From positions 1,612,001 through 1,676,000 of the forward strand of contig CAVYRS010000001.1 in NCBI GenBank assembly GCA_963770995.1: DNA of 64,000 bases, written 5' to 3'. This document shows, piece by piece, positions 1 to 10,127 of this stretch. Each line of letters opens with the position of its first letter. Positions within the stretch are counted from its first letter, which is position 1. The position numbers were made by a program, and so were the translations under genes. The stretch is from CAVSWN01 sp963770995 (GTDB lineage: Bacteria; Acidobacteriota; Vicinamibacteria; Vicinamibacterales; CAVVIG01). A model generated the notes under the pieces. It was not told the DNA's origin. It did no database searches and was given only the letters and a program-made list of their open reading frames with translations.

Positions 1-65
1 CGCGGCTTGGCCTGTTGCGCCGCGCGAGTGTTCGTGATGTTCCCATCGTCGTCACCCAGGCGCGG

Positions 66-96
66 GGGACAACCTGAGGGGTCCCCAGGTTGTCCC
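66..96 (-). terminator. Hairpin downstream of the first minus-strand gene
   Basis: Perfect 11-bp inverted repeat, gggacaacctg and caggttgtccc, separated by 9 nt and lying 26 nt beyond the stop of the gene ending at 122. There is no T tract, so intrinsic termination is only a guess; it could be a protein-binding palindrome instead. Confidence 0.4.
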
Positions 97-121
97 GCCT
101 CTCGTCCGGCTCCTCAACCGT

Positions 122-1155
122 TCACGCCACACCCACGAGCGACGTGAGATGCAGGTACTGGTGCCCAAGTTCGACGAATTCGACGCGGCCAAGTCCTCGC
201 TCCAACTGGTTCATCACCGTGTGCGACTGCGCGGCCCAGAGCGCCGGCTTGCCCCCGTGCTCCCAGGTGCGGCGGAGCGCTCGAAACCGCGCCGCCCGGT
301 ACTTCCGGGCCGCCGTGTCGAGCGTCAGATCGCGGTCCGGTGCGGGCTCGGTGGTCCGTCCCAGGCGTGCGCGGAAGAACCAATCGAGGCCTCCTCCACT
401 TCGTGGGGTTTGAGCGGTGTCGCCAGCGCATCCCGGATCGCGTACCGGTACAGGGCCGCCGCTTTCTTGAAGCGCTGTGGCACGAGGACCCGGAGCACCC
501 ATTCGTGCAGGGACCCGAGCAGGTCCGCATGCCGCAGGAGGAACAGCCGGAAGTCGGCCGGCACTTCGCAGGTCACCAGGTACACAAACACGTGGCGCCC
601 CCACACGTTGCGCGGCACGCCGATGGGAAACTTCTCCGGGAAATACCGCACGGTATGGTCGTCTCCTTGGCCAAAGATGATGTGCGGATACCACTCCTTC
701 GGCAGGTTCGTCTGCTTGTCGAGGATGAAGTAATTCAGCTTGTCCTGCTCGGTGCCGAGCCAGGTGACGCGGGTATCGGACAGCACGGCGTCCAGGAGCA
801 TCAACCGCTCGACAAACCGGCCTAGCGAGGCCGGCTTGCGGTTACGGTTGTCGGGCTGTCCGATTGCCTCATAGAGCGGTTTGAACTGGACGTGAAGCAG
901 GCGGCCGCGATGCAGTGCCCCCGGCGTGATCACCGTGGCCATGCCGCGTCCAACCAGCCTCTTCACGAAGTCGTGCGCCTTCTGGCCATGCGCGATGCCG
1001 GCAAAGGCGCGGTACTGCCGTGGGACGAATACGCCTGAATGGATCAGGACCGTGACCAGGAAGCGTGCCTGGCGTTCCGTGAATCGAAAGCTGGTGAGGG
1101 CGTCTACCCGCTCCTGCCGGACGCTGTCCCGGAGGTTGGGCATCGTCAGGGTCAT
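122..1155 (-). CDS. Accessory-region hypothetical protein, frameshifted
   Basis: I do not recognise a named family. The start at 1155 overlaps the stop of the upstream gene (ATGA), indicating translational coupling, and a longer upstream start is not needed. The first ~275 codons are open. Near position 395 the reading moves to another frame (one base lost or two gained), and a coherent C-terminus of about 90 residues follows to the stop at 122. Without the shift the protein would end at 325 in a low-quality tail. It has no signal peptide or membrane segment and is rich in basic and aromatic residues. Pairing with the Asp/Arg-rich upstream gene suggests an integrative or plasmid-like island extending off the left edge. 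Function unknown. Confidence 0.55.
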
Positions 1156-2117
1156 ACGAACTCCTTCGCCAGGTCGGGATCGAACGGCGAACTGCCGTGC
1201 CTCCCCGATTCGCTGTAGCACGTGAACCCTGAGGACGCCCGTCCGGCCGCGTGGCCGCCCCGGTAGTGTCCTGTGAGCACCTCAATGTCTTCATGATCTT
1301 CGAGGCCGCGAATCTCGTACTCGATGCGAAAGTCTGGGAACTGCACCGAGCCGTCACGGTATGGAAGGTCGTGTTCGCGCGCCCACCCCTCGATCTCGCG
1401 GCGATCGCGGTCCGGCCGGCCGTCGCTGTCTGGCCGATCCCGATTCCGCTCCTGCAGGAACTGCTGGTACTCGCGTTTCAGCTCGCCCTCCAGTACGACG
1501 CGGCGAACGTCCGCGCCGCGCTCGCGGAGGCGCTCCTCGGCCCGTAGATAGGCGCGGTAGAGGGTCGCGTCGTGCTTCAACTCGCGCGGATTGTTGACGC
1601 CGCTATGGAAGGTCTGACGCCGGCGATCGTCGCGGTCCCGGCGGCCGTCGCGTTCGCGCCGGTGGTTCTCGAGGAAACGTCGTCCTCGCTCCGTCAGGGT
1701 GATCGCCCGCTCCCGTTCGTCGATGGCGATGCTGCGAATTAGGCCCTGGTCGCCGAGGTCTTTGACGGTCTTGCGCTCATCGGAGGGTAGGTCTCGCTCC
1801 GACACGACACGAAACGCGCCCGCGGCGGCTAGCGTGCGCGTGCCCTCACCGTCCAGCTCGTACTGCCGGTCGCGATCGATGACCAACTCGCGATCTCGGT
1901 CGCGTGGCAGTTCGAGGTCGTGGATGAACGCGTCGCGGGGATCGTGGCCATGGTCGCCCGGATCCCGGTCGCGATCGCGCTCGCCGGGTTCGCGCTCACG
2001 TGCGTCGAGATCACGAGCGTCGGAAGGATCATGATCGAGGCTGACCCAACCGACCTCGATGTCGCGTGGGTCGCGTTTCTCATCGCGGGGATCGGCCGAG
2101 CGCGGATCGTCCAACAT
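1152..2117 (-). CDS. Asp/Arg-rich protein with probable winged-helix and nuclease-like C-terminal region
   Basis: 321 aa. The start at 2117 is preceded by AAGGAG at 6-nt spacing, which decides it over an upstream in-frame start. Residues ~1-85 are low-complexity alternating Asp/Arg. Residues ~85-160 look like a winged helix (role of DNA binding inferred). After another charged linker, the C-terminal third contains a strand-rich stretch with PDF and DIEVLTGHYRG motifs, reminiscent of the replication-relaxation or PD-(D/E)XK-like fold, but I cannot confirm a catalytic set. It is coupled to the downstream gene by an ATGA overlap. Such charged, linker-rich proteins are common in conjugative or plasmid-derived islands; that origin is an inference. 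Confidence 0.6.
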   Translation of the reverse strand: MLDDPRSADPRDEKRDPRDIEVGWVSLDHDPSDARDLDAREREPGERDRDRDPGDHGHDPRDAFIHDLELPRDRDRELVIDRDRQYELDGEGTRTLAAAGAFRVVSERDLPSDERKTVKDLGDQGLIRSIAIDERERAITLTERGRRFLENHRRERDGRRDRDDRRRQTFHSGVNNPRELKHDATLYRAYLRAEERLRERGADVRRVVLEGELKREYQQFLQERNRDRPDSDGRPDRDRREIEGWAREHDLPYRDGSVQFPDFRIEYEIRGLEDHEDIEVLTGHYRGGHAAGRASSGFTCYSESGRHGSSPFDPDLAKEFV

Positions 2118-2159
2118 GGCGGACTCCTTCGGGCGACACGCGGTCGCCGTCAAAATGCC

Positions 2160-2685
2160 GAATGTGAGTTGGAGCGCTCGCGATCGTGCGAGGGCGGCTT
2201 GAAGGCGAGGACGCCGGGACCTGAGTCGCGCGGCGTGCGGGCCGTGATCTGTGGGGGGCTGCGTCAGCGACCGCGCGGGACGTTGGACGCAACCTGCACC
2301 GGCATCACCACACGCCGGTGAAGCAGCCGACCATTCAGAGCTGCTCTACGACCCTTGTATACCTGCTGCTTGAGAGGCGCAAGAGAGGATTGCGCTTGCC
2401 CCGAGATTCAGTGCAATCAGGTTGATGGTGTTCGACAGACTGCTAGGAACGGATGCCGGCGACGACTGAGTGTGGCCTTGACCTCGACAGGGCGCATCGA
2501 GATGTTCGCCGCGACAACCGCAGCGCAGTACACGTGTTCCCATTCTGGATTCGAGGCAGCCGTATCGAACAGTCGTCGCCGCTCCGCCGCGGTCAATGCA
2601 CGGCCGATCGGACGTCGGTCGTCGCCGCGTCAGCCAGCTTCAGCCGACGCGGCGCATGGAATCCCTCGCCTTTAGCGACGGAGGT
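2160..2685. other. Intergenic region without a supported gene
   Basis: About 530 bp between the Asp/Arg-rich gene and the sulfatase stop. Short open frames exist on both strands but have no ribosome-binding site or recognisable motif. It may mark the island/core boundary. Confidence 0.5.
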
Positions 2686-5067
2686 TCAAGCTGTCACCGG
2701 CTCGCGAACACTGGCCGCGGGGGCAGCCGGTTTCGTGCCGACACCGAGATCGCCAAGTTCGATCGACACCTTCTCGATTCGCCCTGTGAACGCGAACGGC
2801 AGCGTGTACGTAAAGTCCACGGGCGAGCCGACGTCCCTGCCGATGTCGAGTCCCTCTCCGAGCGAGAGCTGAATCGGGATCGACTTCTCGAGACGGCCCT
2901 CGGCGACCGTCTTACCGTTGGCCGACATGGTGAGGGAGCCACCCTTCCCCATCCCGCCGCCGTCGTACTTGAAATCCACCACGAGCGTCGACTTCCCCTT
3001 CGGCAGGGGACTCTTCGCGGCAAAGGTGAAGCGCTCGACGGACAGGAAGTTGTAGACGAATGTGGGCTTGCCGTCGCGCAGGTAGAGCCCATAGCCGCCC
3101 TCGAGGCCACCTTGCGTGACGATCATGCCCTGGGTCTTGTCATCGAGCAGTTCGATCTCAGCGGTGATCGTCCACGACTTGTTGCACATGGGCGGCGACG
3201 CGGCGTCCGGCAGACCGATCGTTCCGGGGTAGTAGGTCATCTTCGTTCGCCCACGGATCAGGCTCGGTCGGCCCATCAGCTCGGCATTCATACGGATGGC
3301 TCCCCGCCAGTCGAGCGGCAGGACGCTGTACTTGGCGGCTTCGGCCCACCATAGATCCTGCAGCTCTCTCAGCTTGTCGGGATACTGCGCCGCGAGATTG
3401 TTCGCCTGCGAGAAGTCCTCGTCGATCTTGTAGAGCTCCCACGGCGCCTTGTCGATATCGAAGTCGCCCCGATTGGGATCCCAGGGCACGAACGACGGGC
3501 ACGACGCCATCCATCCGTCGTGATAGAGGCCGCGGTTGCAGAGCAACTCGAAGTACTGCGTCTTCCGTCGGCTCTTTGCCTCGGCATCGTCGAACGTGAA
3601 CGCGAAGCTGATGCCTTCGATCGGCTTCTGCTTCACGCCGTTCAGGTCAGTTGGCGCAGTGATGCCGCACGCCTCGTACAGCGTCGGCACGATGTCGATC
3701 GTGTGGAGGAACTGCGTCCGCACTCCGCCTCTGTCCTTGATGCGCGCCGGCCAGGAGATGATCAGCGGATTGCGCGTGCCGCCGAAGTGACTCGCCACCT
3801 GCTTGGTCCACTGAAACGGCGTGTTCATCGCGTGGGCCCAGGCCGCCGGAAAGTGGTTGAAGTGTTTCGGTCCGCCGAGCTCGTCGATCACCTTGATGTT
3901 GTCCTGCCACTTCTCCGAGAACCCGTTGAAGAACAGGTTCTCGCAGAGCGATCCTTCCAGGCCGCCCTCGGCGCTCGATCCGTTGTCGCCGGCGATGTAG
4001 ATGATGAGCGTGTTGTCCGCGTCGGGGAGCGCCTTGACCGCGTCGACGATGCGGCCCATCTCGTAGTCGCATTGCGCCCCGTAGGCCGCGAACACCTCCA
4101 TCATTCGCGCGTACAGGCGCTTCTGATCGGCGTTCAGCGAATCCCACGCTGGCAGCCCCTTGGACCGAACCGTCAACTGGGTGTCCTGCGGCACGACGCC
4201 GAGCTTCTTCTGCCGTGCGAGCGTCTCGTCGCGATACGTGTCCCAGCCCTGGTCGAACTTGCCCTTGAACTTGTCGATCCAGTCTTTCGGCGTCTGGTGG
4301 GGCGCGTGCGTGGCGCCTGGCGCGACGTACAGAAAGTAGGGTTTGTCTGGCGCGATGCTCTTGGCCTGACGGACCCAGGCGATGGCCTTATCAGCCAGAT
4401 CAGTCGTGAGGTAGTAGTTCGGATCCGAGGACGCGGGCACCAGGTCCCGGTTCTGGTAGAGGACCGGGTTCCAGTGGTTCATGTCACCGCCATTGAACCC
4501 GTAGAAGTAGTCGAACCCCAGGCCGTTGGCCCATCGATCAAAGGGACCCGCCGCGCTCGTCTCCCAGGTTGGCGTGTTGTGGTTCTTGCCGATCCACGCC
4601 GTCATGTAGCCGTTCTGGCGCAAGACTTCGCCGACCGTTCCACACTCCTTCGGCAGGATGCACGTGTAACCGTCGTAGCCGGTCGCGATCTCGGTGATGC
4701 CGGCAAAGGCCGCGGAGTGATGATTGCGCCCGGTGATGAGCGCCGCACGCGTCGGACTGCAGAGCGCCGTCGTGTGAAAGTGGTTGTAGCGAAGACCTTC
4801 GGCCGCCAACCGATCCATGGTCGGGGACGGAACGCCTCCACCGAACGTGCTGAACTGACCAAAGCCCGCGTCGTCGATCAGGATCAGCAGGACGTTCGGC
4901 GCGCCCTTGGGCGCCTGCACTGGCTGCGGGAATTGTGCGGGATCGGAATCGAGATAGGTTCGGCCGATCTCACCAGGAAAACGAAAGTCCGGTCGCGGCA
5001 GCACCTCAGGCGTCCCGGCCTGAGCGGTCTGCGGCTTGTCAGAAAGGGTCCGCTGCTTTTCATTCAT
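2686..5067 (-). CDS. Arylsulfatase (type I, formylglycine-dependent)
   Basis: 793 aa sulfatase that hydrolyses sulfate esters. The N-terminal metal-site motif LILIDDAGFG precedes the signature CSPTR at Cys103, where Cys is converted to formylglycine. HAPHQTP and GDNGSS carry further active-site residues. The last ~170 residues form a beta-rich C-terminal domain typical of large bacterial arylsulfatases. The start at 5067 has GGGAGC upstream; a start 18 nt earlier is less likely. No clear signal peptide, so it may be cytoplasmic or use another route. It lies 54 bp downstream of a second sulfatase in the same orientation, so the two are probably co-transcribed. No maturase is adjacent; the only SUMF1-domain gene in the window is at 62.3 kb. 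Intact, unlike its neighbour. Confidence 0.95.
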   Translation of the reverse strand: MNEKQRTLSDKPQTAQAGTPEVLPRPDFRFPGEIGRTYLDSDPAQFPQPVQAPKGAPNVLLILIDDAGFGQFSTFGGGVPSPTMDRLAAEGLRYNHFHTTALCSPTRAALITGRNHHSAAFAGITEIATGYDGYTCILPKECGTVGEVLRQNGYMTAWIGKNHNTPTWETSAAGPFDRWANGLGFDYFYGFNGGDMNHWNPVLYQNRDLVPASSDPNYYLTTDLADKAIAWVRQAKSIAPDKPYFLYVAPGATHAPHQTPKDWIDKFKGKFDQGWDTYRDETLARQKKLGVVPQDTQLTVRSKGLPAWDSLNADQKRLYARMMEVFAAYGAQCDYEMGRIVDAVKALPDADNTLIIYIAGDNGSSAEGGLEGSLCENLFFNGFSEKWQDNIKVIDELGGPKHFNHFPAAWAHAMNTPFQWTKQVASHFGGTRNPLIISWPARIKDRGGVRTQFLHTIDIVPTLYEACGITAPTDLNGVKQKPIEGISFAFTFDDAEAKSRRKTQYFELLCNRGLYHDGWMASCPSFVPWDPNRGDFDIDKAPWELYKIDEDFSQANNLAAQYPDKLRELQDLWWAEAAKYSVLPLDWRGAIRMNAELMGRPSLIRGRTKMTYYPGTIGLPDAASPPMCNKSWTITAEIELLDDKTQGMIVTQGGLEGGYGLYLRDGKPTFVYNFLSVERFTFAAKSPLPKGKSTLVVDFKYDGGGMGKGGSLTMSANGKTVAEGRLEKSIPIQLSLGEGLDIGRDVGSPVDFTYTLPFAFTGRIEKVSIELGDLGVGTKPAAPAASVREPVTA

Positions 5068-5121
5068 GTTCGGCTCCCGTATCAAGAGTGATGTGGTCCG
5101 AAAATCTGAGCTCTCGATCTG

Positions 5122-7494
5122 TCAGTCCATCTTGGTGGCCATCTCCAGCCGCTCCATGCCGGTCGGCTCCTTGACGTCGCCAAACTCGAAGGTCACGGAC
5201 TCGATCGTGCCGGTGAAGGGGAACAGGCCTTTGTGCACGTAGTCGTCGCACACTGGCGAAACGCAATCCATGCCGACGTCCATGGTCTCGGTGCCGCACC
5301 GCATCGGGATCTGTTCGTCGATGCGGCCAGTGGCGACCTCCTTGCCGTCGATCGAGAGGCTGACGGCTGCCGGCGATCCCGGCTTCGGACTGTCCGGAGT
5401 GAACGCGACCACGATCGTGTGTTTGCCGGGCGTCAGCTTGTCTTTGGAGACGACGTCAGTAGCGCTTGAGGCCGAAGAAGTTGTAGTGGAAGCGCACCTT
5501 CCCCTCCCACAGGAACAGCGACCAGCCGGCGGCGTCGCCGCCCAGCGCGAAGATCACGCCTTCCGCGCCGTTCTTCGGAATCTCGACCGGCGCCGTCAGC
5601 GTGAAGGGCACGCCCACCAGCTTCGGGCCGCTGCCTTCGGGCAGCCGCGTCATGCCCGGGTAGAACGTGACCTTCTTGCGTCCGAAGAAGTAACTCGGAC
5701 GCAGCGTGACGTCGAGTCGTTCGGCAAAGCGGTCGTCGAGCGGCAGGACGTTGTACTTGGCCGCGTCCGCCATGAAGAGATCCTGAAGCTCGCGCAGCTT
5801 CTCGTGGCTCCTTGTCCGCGAGATCGACGGCCTGGCTGTAATCCTCGGCCAGGTTGTAGAGCTCCCACTTGTCGTCGTCGAACGAGAAGGTGCCGGACGT
5901 CTCCCACGGCAGGCGACCATGGCGGCAGCTGGCCATCCAGCCGTCGCTGTACATCGCCCTGTTGCCGAACATTTCGAAGTACTGCTGCGTGCGCGTGCTC
6001 GGGGCGTTGGCGTTCTCGGCGACGAAGGTATACGCGAGGCTCGTGCCTTCGATCGGACGCTGGATGTAGCCGTTGACTTCCTTCGGCTCGCGGATGCCGA
6101 CGACTTCCATCAGCGTCGGCATGATGTCGATCACGTGATGGAACTGCGATCGGATCTTGCCGGTGTCCTTGATCGTCCTGGGCCACGAGACGATCATGCT
6201 GTTGCGGGTCCCGCCGAAATGCGAGGCGACCTGCTTGGTCCACTGGAACGGCGTATCGCCGGCCCACGCCCAGCCGACGGCGTAGTGCGGTGACGTGCCG
6301 GGCAGGCCCCACCGGTCCATGAAGCCGATCGACTCCTCCATCGAGGGCTGGCGGCCGTTGAGGCTCATGATCTCGTTCGGCGTGCCGACGAGTGACCCTT
6401 CGCCGCTCGATCCGTTGTCGCCGAGGATGTAGATGACGAGCGTGTTGTCCAGCTCGCCCAGTGCCTCGATCGCATCAACGACGCGACCGACTTCGTGGTC
6501 GGCGTGCTCGAGGAAGTCGGCGTAGTTTTCGGCCTGCCGCGCGAACAGCTTCTGGTGCGCCTCGGGCTGACTGTCCCAGGATGGAATCTGTGCCGGCCGT
6601 TCCGTGAGTGTGCTGCCCTTCGGGAATGAGGCCGGCCTTCAACTGGTTCTGGTGGACGATCTTGCGGTACTCGTCCCACCCCATGTCGAAGCGACCCGCG
6701 TTGCGGCCGCGCCAGTCGAGCGGCGGCTGGTGCGGCGCGTGGGCCGCAGCCGGTGCGAAAGTACGCCAGGAACGGACGTTCCGGCGCGATCGCTTTCTGC
6801 TTCCGGATCCAGCCGATGCACTCGTCGGCGAGATCGCGAGTGAGCTGATAGCCGTCTTCGGGACGCGCTCGGCGGCTCGACCGGAGTGGTATTGCGGATG
6901 AGCGACGGATAGAACTGGTCCGTTTCACCTCCGATGAAGCCGTAGAAGTAGTCGAAGCCCTGACTGGTTGGCCAGTTGTCGAACGGCCCGGCGGCACTCG
7001 TCAGGTTGTCCGGCACGTTGTGGTTCTTGCCAAACCACGAGCAGGTGTAGCCGGCCTGCTTGAGCAGCTCCGCAAACGTGGCGCAGCCTTTCGGAATGAT
7101 GCCGCAGTAGCCCGGGTATCCCGTCGCCATTTCCTGGATCACGCCGGTGGCCACCGAGTGGTGATTCCGTCCGGTCAGCAAGCGCCGCGCGCGTCGGCGA
7201 ACAGAGCGCGGTGGTGTGGAACTGGTTGTAGAACAGACCGTTCTTCGCCAGCCGCTCGGCCGTCGGCATGCGCACCAGCCCGCCGTTGACGCTCGGCCAC
7301 CCGAAACCGACGTCGTCGAGCAGCACCAGCAGGATATTGGGCGACCCCTTCGGGGCTTCCTTCATCGGCGGAAAGTCGGCGGTCGAGTCGACGGCGTACG
7401 TCTCGATCTTTGCGTTCGGAAATTCCCACTCCGGTTCCGGCAGATGATACCGATCGATGGTGCGGTGAAAGGGCGGTGCTTTTGATTCAGCCAT
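5122..7494 (-). CDS. Second arylsulfatase, six frameshifts
   Basis: Paralogue of the downstream sulfatase. Start at 7494 with GAGGAGA upstream. The parts in order are the N-terminal metal motif LLVLLDDVGFG, CSPTRAAL at about codon 89, GRNHHSVATG, the LTRDLADECIGWIR segment, GDNGSSGEG, the WTKQVASHFGGTRNSM segment and the beta-rich C-terminal domain ending at 5122. Frame changes fall near 7185, 6870, 6740, 6600, 5815 and 5455; each looks like one extra base. No in-frame stop lies between them, and conserved residues continue across each junction, so sequencing error is the simplest explanation and the real gene is probably ~785 aa. If the shifts are real it is a recent pseudogene. Confidence 0.85.
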
Positions 7495-7732
7495 GTCTGT
7501 CTCCTCAAATCCGACCGCGCGGCCTCACGATATTCAGTGACCTTCGACACCGTTCTCGCCGCAGTGAAGTCGTCAAGTCCTTACAGTGACGTGAATTCGG
7601 CGATTTGGTGGATGCGGCGCGATCAACCCGGCGGCCCCTGAACGCAAAGAACAATCCAGGCAGAATGCGATGTGAACTCTTAGTGGTTGATGCGGCGACG
7701 TCGGCAACGAGATCAACGACGCGAGAGGCGAG

Positions 7733-7800
7733 GATCGCCTTTCGAAGACGATCAGGAAGACGAGCAGCATCGTCGTCATGATGGCGAGGTCTGAGGCGGA
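7733..7800 (-). pseudogene. Inverted fragment of the channel-like gene at 9138
   Basis: On the minus strand about 60 bp match 9238-9303 of the plus strand with only a handful of differences, including the coding stretch for TTMLLVFLIVFERR. Similarity fades on both sides. It looks like the leftover of an inverted duplication that now flanks the outer-membrane gene 7807-8649. Confidence 0.7.
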
Positions 7801-7806
7801 GCGTAT

Positions 7807-8649
7807 TCACGGCTTGTGTTCTACGGGCAGCAGGATGATGATGGCCGCCCGGATCTTCCATGTAGCTGCGTTGTCGGGATGGGCGACAAAGCGGCCCACG
7901 CCGAATTGATAGCTGGCGGGAAAGTGTCCAAACGTCGACAACTTTGCGACTTCGAAATTGATCGGAATGGTCCACGTATCTGTGTCGGCTTCGTCGGCTT
8001 CCCAGTCAGCGGTTGATTCGGACTGGATGGTCAGCGTCACGGTATGCGTCGCCTGATACGCGACGAACGGCTCGAGAAACATCTGGTTGACATCTTCCCG
8101 TCTGTCATCGCCGGCAACCGACCACACCTGGTTCACCAGTGCTCCAATCGTCCACTTTCCTGTTTGCTGCAGGGCGACGCCCGTCGGACCGATGCTCCAG
8201 TGTCCGCTTCCGATGGTCGGCTGATAGCTCGCCGGCAGGGCGAATATCGGTCCCACGCCCCATGTGAACCCGCCTTTTGTGGTTTTCGGTGAGAAGAAAA
8301 AAGACGCGTCGATGTCTCCGATGCCGTTAGTCCCCTCGCCACTGACGACGAACGGCGGCTGACTGATGAACGGCATGATGACTCGGGCGATCAAGTTCCA
8401 GTTCTTGTTCAGCTCGAATGGCATGACCGGCTGAAAATTCAGGATGAATTGACTGAGCTCCAGCGGGCCAACGTGCTGTTGCCAGTTGAACTGCAATGGC
8501 ACGCTGACCAGATCGGAAATCGGGTTCGAGAGCTTTTTGGCGAGGTCCGCTGCCGGCGCCGCGGCGGCGGGCTGCTGGCCTGCCGCGATCGTCGGCGCAA
8601 GGGCCAACAGGCAACTTGGTGCCAGCATCGATACGAGTAGCCGTTTCAT
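7807..8649 (-). CDS. Outer-membrane beta-barrel protein (phenol-degradation MetA-like)
   Basis: 280 aa. Residues 1-24 are a Sec signal peptide ending AAG. The rest alternates short amphipathic strands with Gly/Asn turns and ends in a hydrophobic strand, as in the MetA/'transporter' barrel family found beside arylsulfatases and hydrocarbon-degradation genes. Known members are putative outer-membrane pores for organic acids or aromatics; the substrate here is unknown. It sits downstream of the sulfatase pair in the same orientation but 300 bp away, so co-transcription is uncertain. Intact frame. Confidence 0.75.
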   Translation of the reverse strand: MKRLLVSMLAPSCLLALAPTIAAGQQPAAAAPAADLAKKLSNPISDLVSVPLQFNWQQHVGPLELSQFILNFQPVMPFELNKNWNLIARVIMPFISQPPFVVSGEGTNGIGDIDASFFFSPKTTKGGFTWGVGPIFALPASYQPTIGSGHWSIGPTGVALQQTGKWTIGALVNQVWSVAGDDRREDVNQMFLEPFVAYQATHTVTLTIQSESTADWEADEADTDTWTIPINFEVAKLSTFGHFPASYQFGVGRFVAHPDNAATWKIRAAIIILLPVEHKP

Positions 8650-9137
8650 TTTGCGTGCTCCTCTCCAGGTTGTCGTCGACTCGTCAGAAGAGGTAATGAT
8701 GCGAGCGTCCGGGATCTGTTTTCGCCGGAGTCAGACCGACTTCGAGCAACAGAATGCCAACCGACACACGTTGCATGCTCGTTACATCGAACCTGTTTTC
8801 GCCTTTCGGCTGACGGGGGCGTTCATCAGCGCCTGGACCATGTCTTCGATTGAGAAACAGAACAGGACGATTCGCCACAGGCGCTGCCACATCGCGTCGC
8901 ACCCCAAGCAAGAATCGTGGCACGGATATTCGTTGGGTATTCGGCTGCCGCGCCACCGCGCTCGCCATATGTTGTGATCGCGTTCACAAGCCCCTTGGCC
9001 GCCGCCTTGCTCTACGCCGTCGGTGAGGACTGCTTCGAAGCGACGCTTGGCTCGGCGCAGCAAAAAACCATAAGTTTTTTTTAACATCGTTGGTCCACCC
9101 CCGAGACGCTTTTGTGGCATCTCCTTGAGCTAAGGCC
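8650..9137. other. Intergenic region between divergent genes
   Basis: About 490 bp between the divergent genes at 8649 and 9138, expected to hold both promoters. A minus-strand open frame of 112 codons here has no ribosome-binding site or family signature. An A/T hairpin, aaaaaac with gttttttt, lies near 9062-9082. Confidence 0.5.
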
Positions 9138-9812
9138 GTGAATACGATCCGCAGGCACAAGTACGCCATTCTCCTTGCGGCCCTGCTTGGCGTGACTCTC
9201 GTCGAGTCGTTCAGTCAACGGCTGCTGCGTCCGGTCCTCTCCGACCTCGCCATGGTGACGACGATGCTGCTCGTGTTCCTGATCGTCTTCGAAAGGCGAG
9301 CGGATCGCCTGGTCGCATTCATTGCGCTACTCACCGCCGCCGCCACTTTTGCTGCCCACTACGCGCTATCTGGTAGCTACCCCGAGCTACCCCTTGGGGT
9401 GATCAACCACAGCGCAAAACTCTTGCTGATTGGTTTCGCGACGTTCGTGATCCTGCGAAACATCTTCGCGCAACGCGTCGTCCGTGGTGACGACGTGCTC
9501 GGCGCGGTGTGCGGTTATCTACTCGCCGCCGAAGCCTGGACCGATCTGTTTTTGTTGATCGAGAGTTTCTTGCCAGGATCGTTCAGCGTAAGTCCGGGGT
9601 TCAGCGCCGGACTCGACACCTGGGACGGGCGCATCGCCGTACTGAGCAACGTGAGCCTCGGCTCGCTGACGAGCGTTGGTTCGAGTGCGGCTGTGGCAGT
9701 CCAGCCACCGGCCACCATCCTGGTTCCCCTCGAAGCCTTGTTCGGGCAGTTCTACATCGCCGTCGTGGTTGCTCAACTGGTTGGAGCAAGGCTTTCACAG
9801 GAGCCGCCATAG
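9138..9812 (+). CDS. Potassium-channel-like membrane protein with degenerate filter
   Basis: 224 aa, GTG start. Six hydrophobic segments are visible (~10-27, 36-51, 57-76, 93-108, 119-142, 195-216). The last pair flanks a re-entrant segment laid out like the pore loop of two-TM potassium channels (ion_trans_2), followed by a PLEALFGQFYIAVVVAQLVG inner helix close to that of known bacterial channel proteins. The expected TVGYG filter is replaced by SVGSS within residues 176-184, so K+ selectivity is doubtful; it could be a non-conducting relative. A short inverted copy of codons ~33-54 sits at 7733. Confidence 0.65.
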   Translation: MNTIRRHKYAILLAALLGVTLVESFSQRLLRPVLSDLAMVTTMLLVFLIVFERRADRLVAFIALLTAAATFAAHYALSGSYPELPLGVINHSAKLLLIGFATFVILRNIFAQRVVRGDDVLGAVCGYLLAAEAWTDLFLLIESFLPGSFSVSPGFSAGLDTWDGRIAVLSNVSLGSLTSVGSSAAVAVQPPATILVPLEALFGQFYIAVVVAQLVGARLSQEPP

Positions 9813-9875
9813 GCGATCTCGCCCCATCGGTGGTTCGGCCAATGCCGAGTGTCTGTTACAGGCTCTTAGGTCGTT

Positions 9876-10070
9876 GTGAAACGCATTTTCCTCGACAGCC
9901 TGCTATGGCCAGCGGTCGCTGGTAATGTGATCTGGTCCTTCATGTCGCTGGTCGTCACTCCGCGAGTTAGCCTGCCGGTTGGGCGCAGGGCGCTCGCGAT
10001 TCTCGCCCTCTATCTCGCCGCCCATTTCGCGATCACGCACCGCGATCGGACGAAGACTGCCTCATGGTGA
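9876..10070 (+). CDS. Small hypothetical membrane protein
   Basis: 64 aa from a GTG start. Two hydrophobic stretches (~8-28 and ~38-52) and a basic C-terminus. It lies 63 bp after the channel-like gene in the same orientation, with a weak AGG upstream. I do not recognise it; it may be a genuine small membrane protein or chance coding. Confidence 0.35.
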   Translation: MKRIFLDSLLWPAVAGNVIWSFMSLVVTPRVSLPVGRRALAILALYLAAHFAITHRDRTKTASW

Positions 10071-10085
10071 TTCCGCTCTGGCGGT

Positions 10086-10127
10086 CGAGGTTTAAACGGA
10101 ACACGTCTGAAGACGTGCTCCTTCAAC
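10086..10127 (-). other. tRNA-like remnant with palindrome
   Basis: Contains the 13-nt gtgctccttcaac shared with the two tRNA-Ser halves at 12570 and 14732, next to the inverted repeat cacgtct/agacgtg in the place of an anticodon stem. Too degenerate to fold as a tRNA. Possibly another scar of integration at tRNA-Ser. Confidence 0.3.

Noticed and set aside
3520..5091. 523-codon plus-strand open frame opposite the first sulfatase
   Set aside because: Antisense shadow; the sulfatase signature lies on the minus strand.
8782..9120. 112-codon minus-strand open frame
   Set aside because: No ribosome-binding site and atypical composition (many Arg, Trp, Cys); likely chance.
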